Source: Alkalibacter mobilis (GTDB lineage Bacteria; Bacillota; Clostridia; Eubacteriales; Alkalibacteraceae). Taken from it: a DNA stretch of 64,000 bases. Below the pieces are notes generated by a model. That model had not been told where the DNA came from. It did no database searches and saw nothing but the letters and a program-made list of their open reading frames with translations. Below are positions 63,132 to 64,000 of this stretch, piece by piece. The first letter of the stretch is position 1, and every line of letters starts with the position of its first letter. The translations under genes and the position numbers were made by a program. The stretch lies in contig NZ_JADNRK010000007.1 of the NCBI RefSeq assembly GCF_015594845.1, positions 1-64,000 of the forward strand. The letters run 5' to 3'.

Positions 63132-64000
63132 AAAACACCAAGAAAAGCATCAGATTTCGATTGATGGTGCTGGTTACAGGACTCATACTATTTGTTTTTG
63201 TCATGGTTTCAATAACATTTAATATTTTGATCACCAAATATATAGAATCCAATGCCACAGAAGTTTTGACTCAGGCCAGGCAAATGGCGACATCCGGCAG
63301 CGATAAACCGGACAGAAATCCTGCGGGAAAATCTGAAACTGTTATACTGACAGAAGACTATCGCATTTTATTCCCTGAGTGGATCCCTTCTGGTTTTAAC
63401 GGCGAATCTGATCTTGAAGTATTTGTTGAAGGGTTAAAGGATGAAAATGGAGAACTTGCCAGCGACCAAATCGAAAGGATCGAGACGGGAGAAAATCTCT
63501 ATTATTACACTTCTATCAAGATAAGCGGATTTGATGAAGGGTACGGTGTGTTTTTTATAAACATGACAAATTTGTTTATCTTTCAAAAGAATCTGAGTAG
63601 AATACTTTGGGCAGTACTTCTTATAGCGTTAGTTGCTACCGTATTTTTAACTTCGATAATATCACTGAGAATTACTGAACCTATAAAAACCATTTCAAGA
63701 CATGCCAAGCTTATTGGAGAGGGCAAGTATAAAAGCATCGAAGAAGACTTCAGTGATTTAGAACTGGATCAATTAAAATCTTCATTGAATGAGACGACAA
63801 AAAAACTGGAAAAATACGATGAGGATCAAAAAGTTTTTTTTCAAAATGTTTCACACGAGCTTAGAACTCCTTTGCAAATAATAAAAAATAACGCTGAAGG
63901 TATTGGATATGGATTGTTGGACAGCAAAAAAGCGACTGAAATAATTAAAGACGAAACTGATCATTTGGGAGAACTGGTAGAAGATATGATATATCTTTCG
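63128..64000 (+). CDS. Sensor histidine kinase (partial, 3' end outside window)
   Basis: The frame is open from TTG 63128 to the right edge, 291 residues. TM1 is at about 11-36 and TM2 at 157-180, enclosing a sensor loop of about 120 residues. A HAMP-like linker (RITEPIKTISRHAKLIGEGKYKSI, split) leads to the phosphoacceptor segment FFQNVSHELRTPLQ with His243. The ATPase domain is cut off. GGAGG at about 63116 precedes the TTG. It is the partner of the preceding regulator and of the nearby HtrA-like protease by context. Confidence 0.9.
   Translation, partial: MKNTKKSIRFRLMVLVTGLILFVFVMVSITFNILITKYIESNATEVLTQARQMATSGSDKPDRNPAGKSETVILTEDYRILFPEWIPSGFNGESDLEVFVEGLKDENGELASDQIERIETGENLYYYTSIKISGFDEGYGVFFINMTNLFIFQKNLSRILWAVLLIALVATVFLTSIISLRITEPIKTISRHAKLIGEGKYKSIEEDFSDLELDQLKSSLNETTKKLEKYDEDQKVFFQNVSHELRTPLQIIKNNAEGIGYGLLDSKKATEIIKDETDHLGELVEDMIYLS

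Overview
The window is a stretch of an AT-rich chromosome from an anaerobic, low-GC Gram-positive bacterium of the Clostridia type. The evidence is the gene complement: MreBCD/PBP2, Rex, a CIRCE-controlled groESL, an FMN riboswitch before ribU, an ABC-F protein beside tsaD, class II aldolase, SpoIIE-type phosphatase, ANTAR-regulated glutamine synthetase, strong AGGAGG-type ribosome sites and many TTG starts. The corrinoid methyltransferase set at the left edge suggests methylotrophic or acetogenic use of methylated amines. I cannot name the species. I see no phage, insertion sequence or CRISPR array, and gene order looks chromosomal and mostly housekeeping.

Layout. 1-3.05 kb: tail of an upstream reading frame, then a three-part methyltransferase system (MttB-like enzyme without a UAG codon, its corrinoid protein, and a methylcorrinoid:THF methyltransferase). 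3.1-5.3 kb: a TetR regulator divergent from an MmgE/PrpD-family gene. 5.5-11.6 kb: mreB-mreC-mreD-PBP2 and a cation diffusion facilitator. 11.7 kb: initiator tRNA-fMet with its own promoter and terminator. 11.8-16.8 kb: a TetR-controlled RND efflux operon with nitroreductase. 16.8-19.8 kb: small P-loop protein, V4R/SpoIIE phosphatase, radical SAM protein. 19.7-22.0 kb: histidine phosphatase, fba, ogt. 22.0-22.9 kb: a probable raiA-motif non-coding RNA followed by the ribosome hibernation factor. 23.0-26.8 kb: an unusual four-gene set (unknown 211-aa-class protein, 26-residue hydrophobic peptide, membrane HD-GYP protein, DUF5317-like protein with long acidic tail). 26.9-33.5 kb: secA, prfB (programmed +1 frameshift), a peptidase C26 hydrolase, tex. 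33.5-36.7 kb: FMN riboswitch-ribU and a MetH-like protein whose corrinoid domain has lost its histidine ligand. 36.8-43.0 kb: tsaE, tsaB, YhaO/YhaN-like nuclease pair, a C_GCAxxG_C_C protein, mnmA. 43.0-48.4 kb: two-component system, CapA-like protein, rimI, a Lit/TIGR01906 membrane protein, tsaD. 48.4-48.7 kb: a cluster of DnaA boxes. 48.7-51.4 kb: ABC-F protein and rex. 51.5-54.9 kb: glnA, an FMN-binding lipoprotein, an ANTAR regulator and a small membrane protein. 55-58.8 kb: OGG-type glycosylase, DUF554, groESL. 58.9-64 kb: a PTS EIIC-like membrane protein, AEC transporter, HtrA-like protease and a second two-component system cut by the right edge.

How the parts may work together. The first three genes would demethylate a quaternary amine and pass methyl groups to tetrahydrofolate. 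The Mre/PBP2 block builds the cylindrical wall. TsaE, TsaB and TsaD are all present for t6A tRNA modification but split across 11 kb. glnA with a downstream ANTAR antiterminator matches nitrogen control known in clostridia. The points I find most worth pursuing are the DnaA-box cluster between tsaD and the ABC-F gene, the degenerate MetH-like protein, the 26-aa peptide next to the HD-GYP sensor, the raiA RNA, and a two-copy structured element flanking the ANTAR gene.
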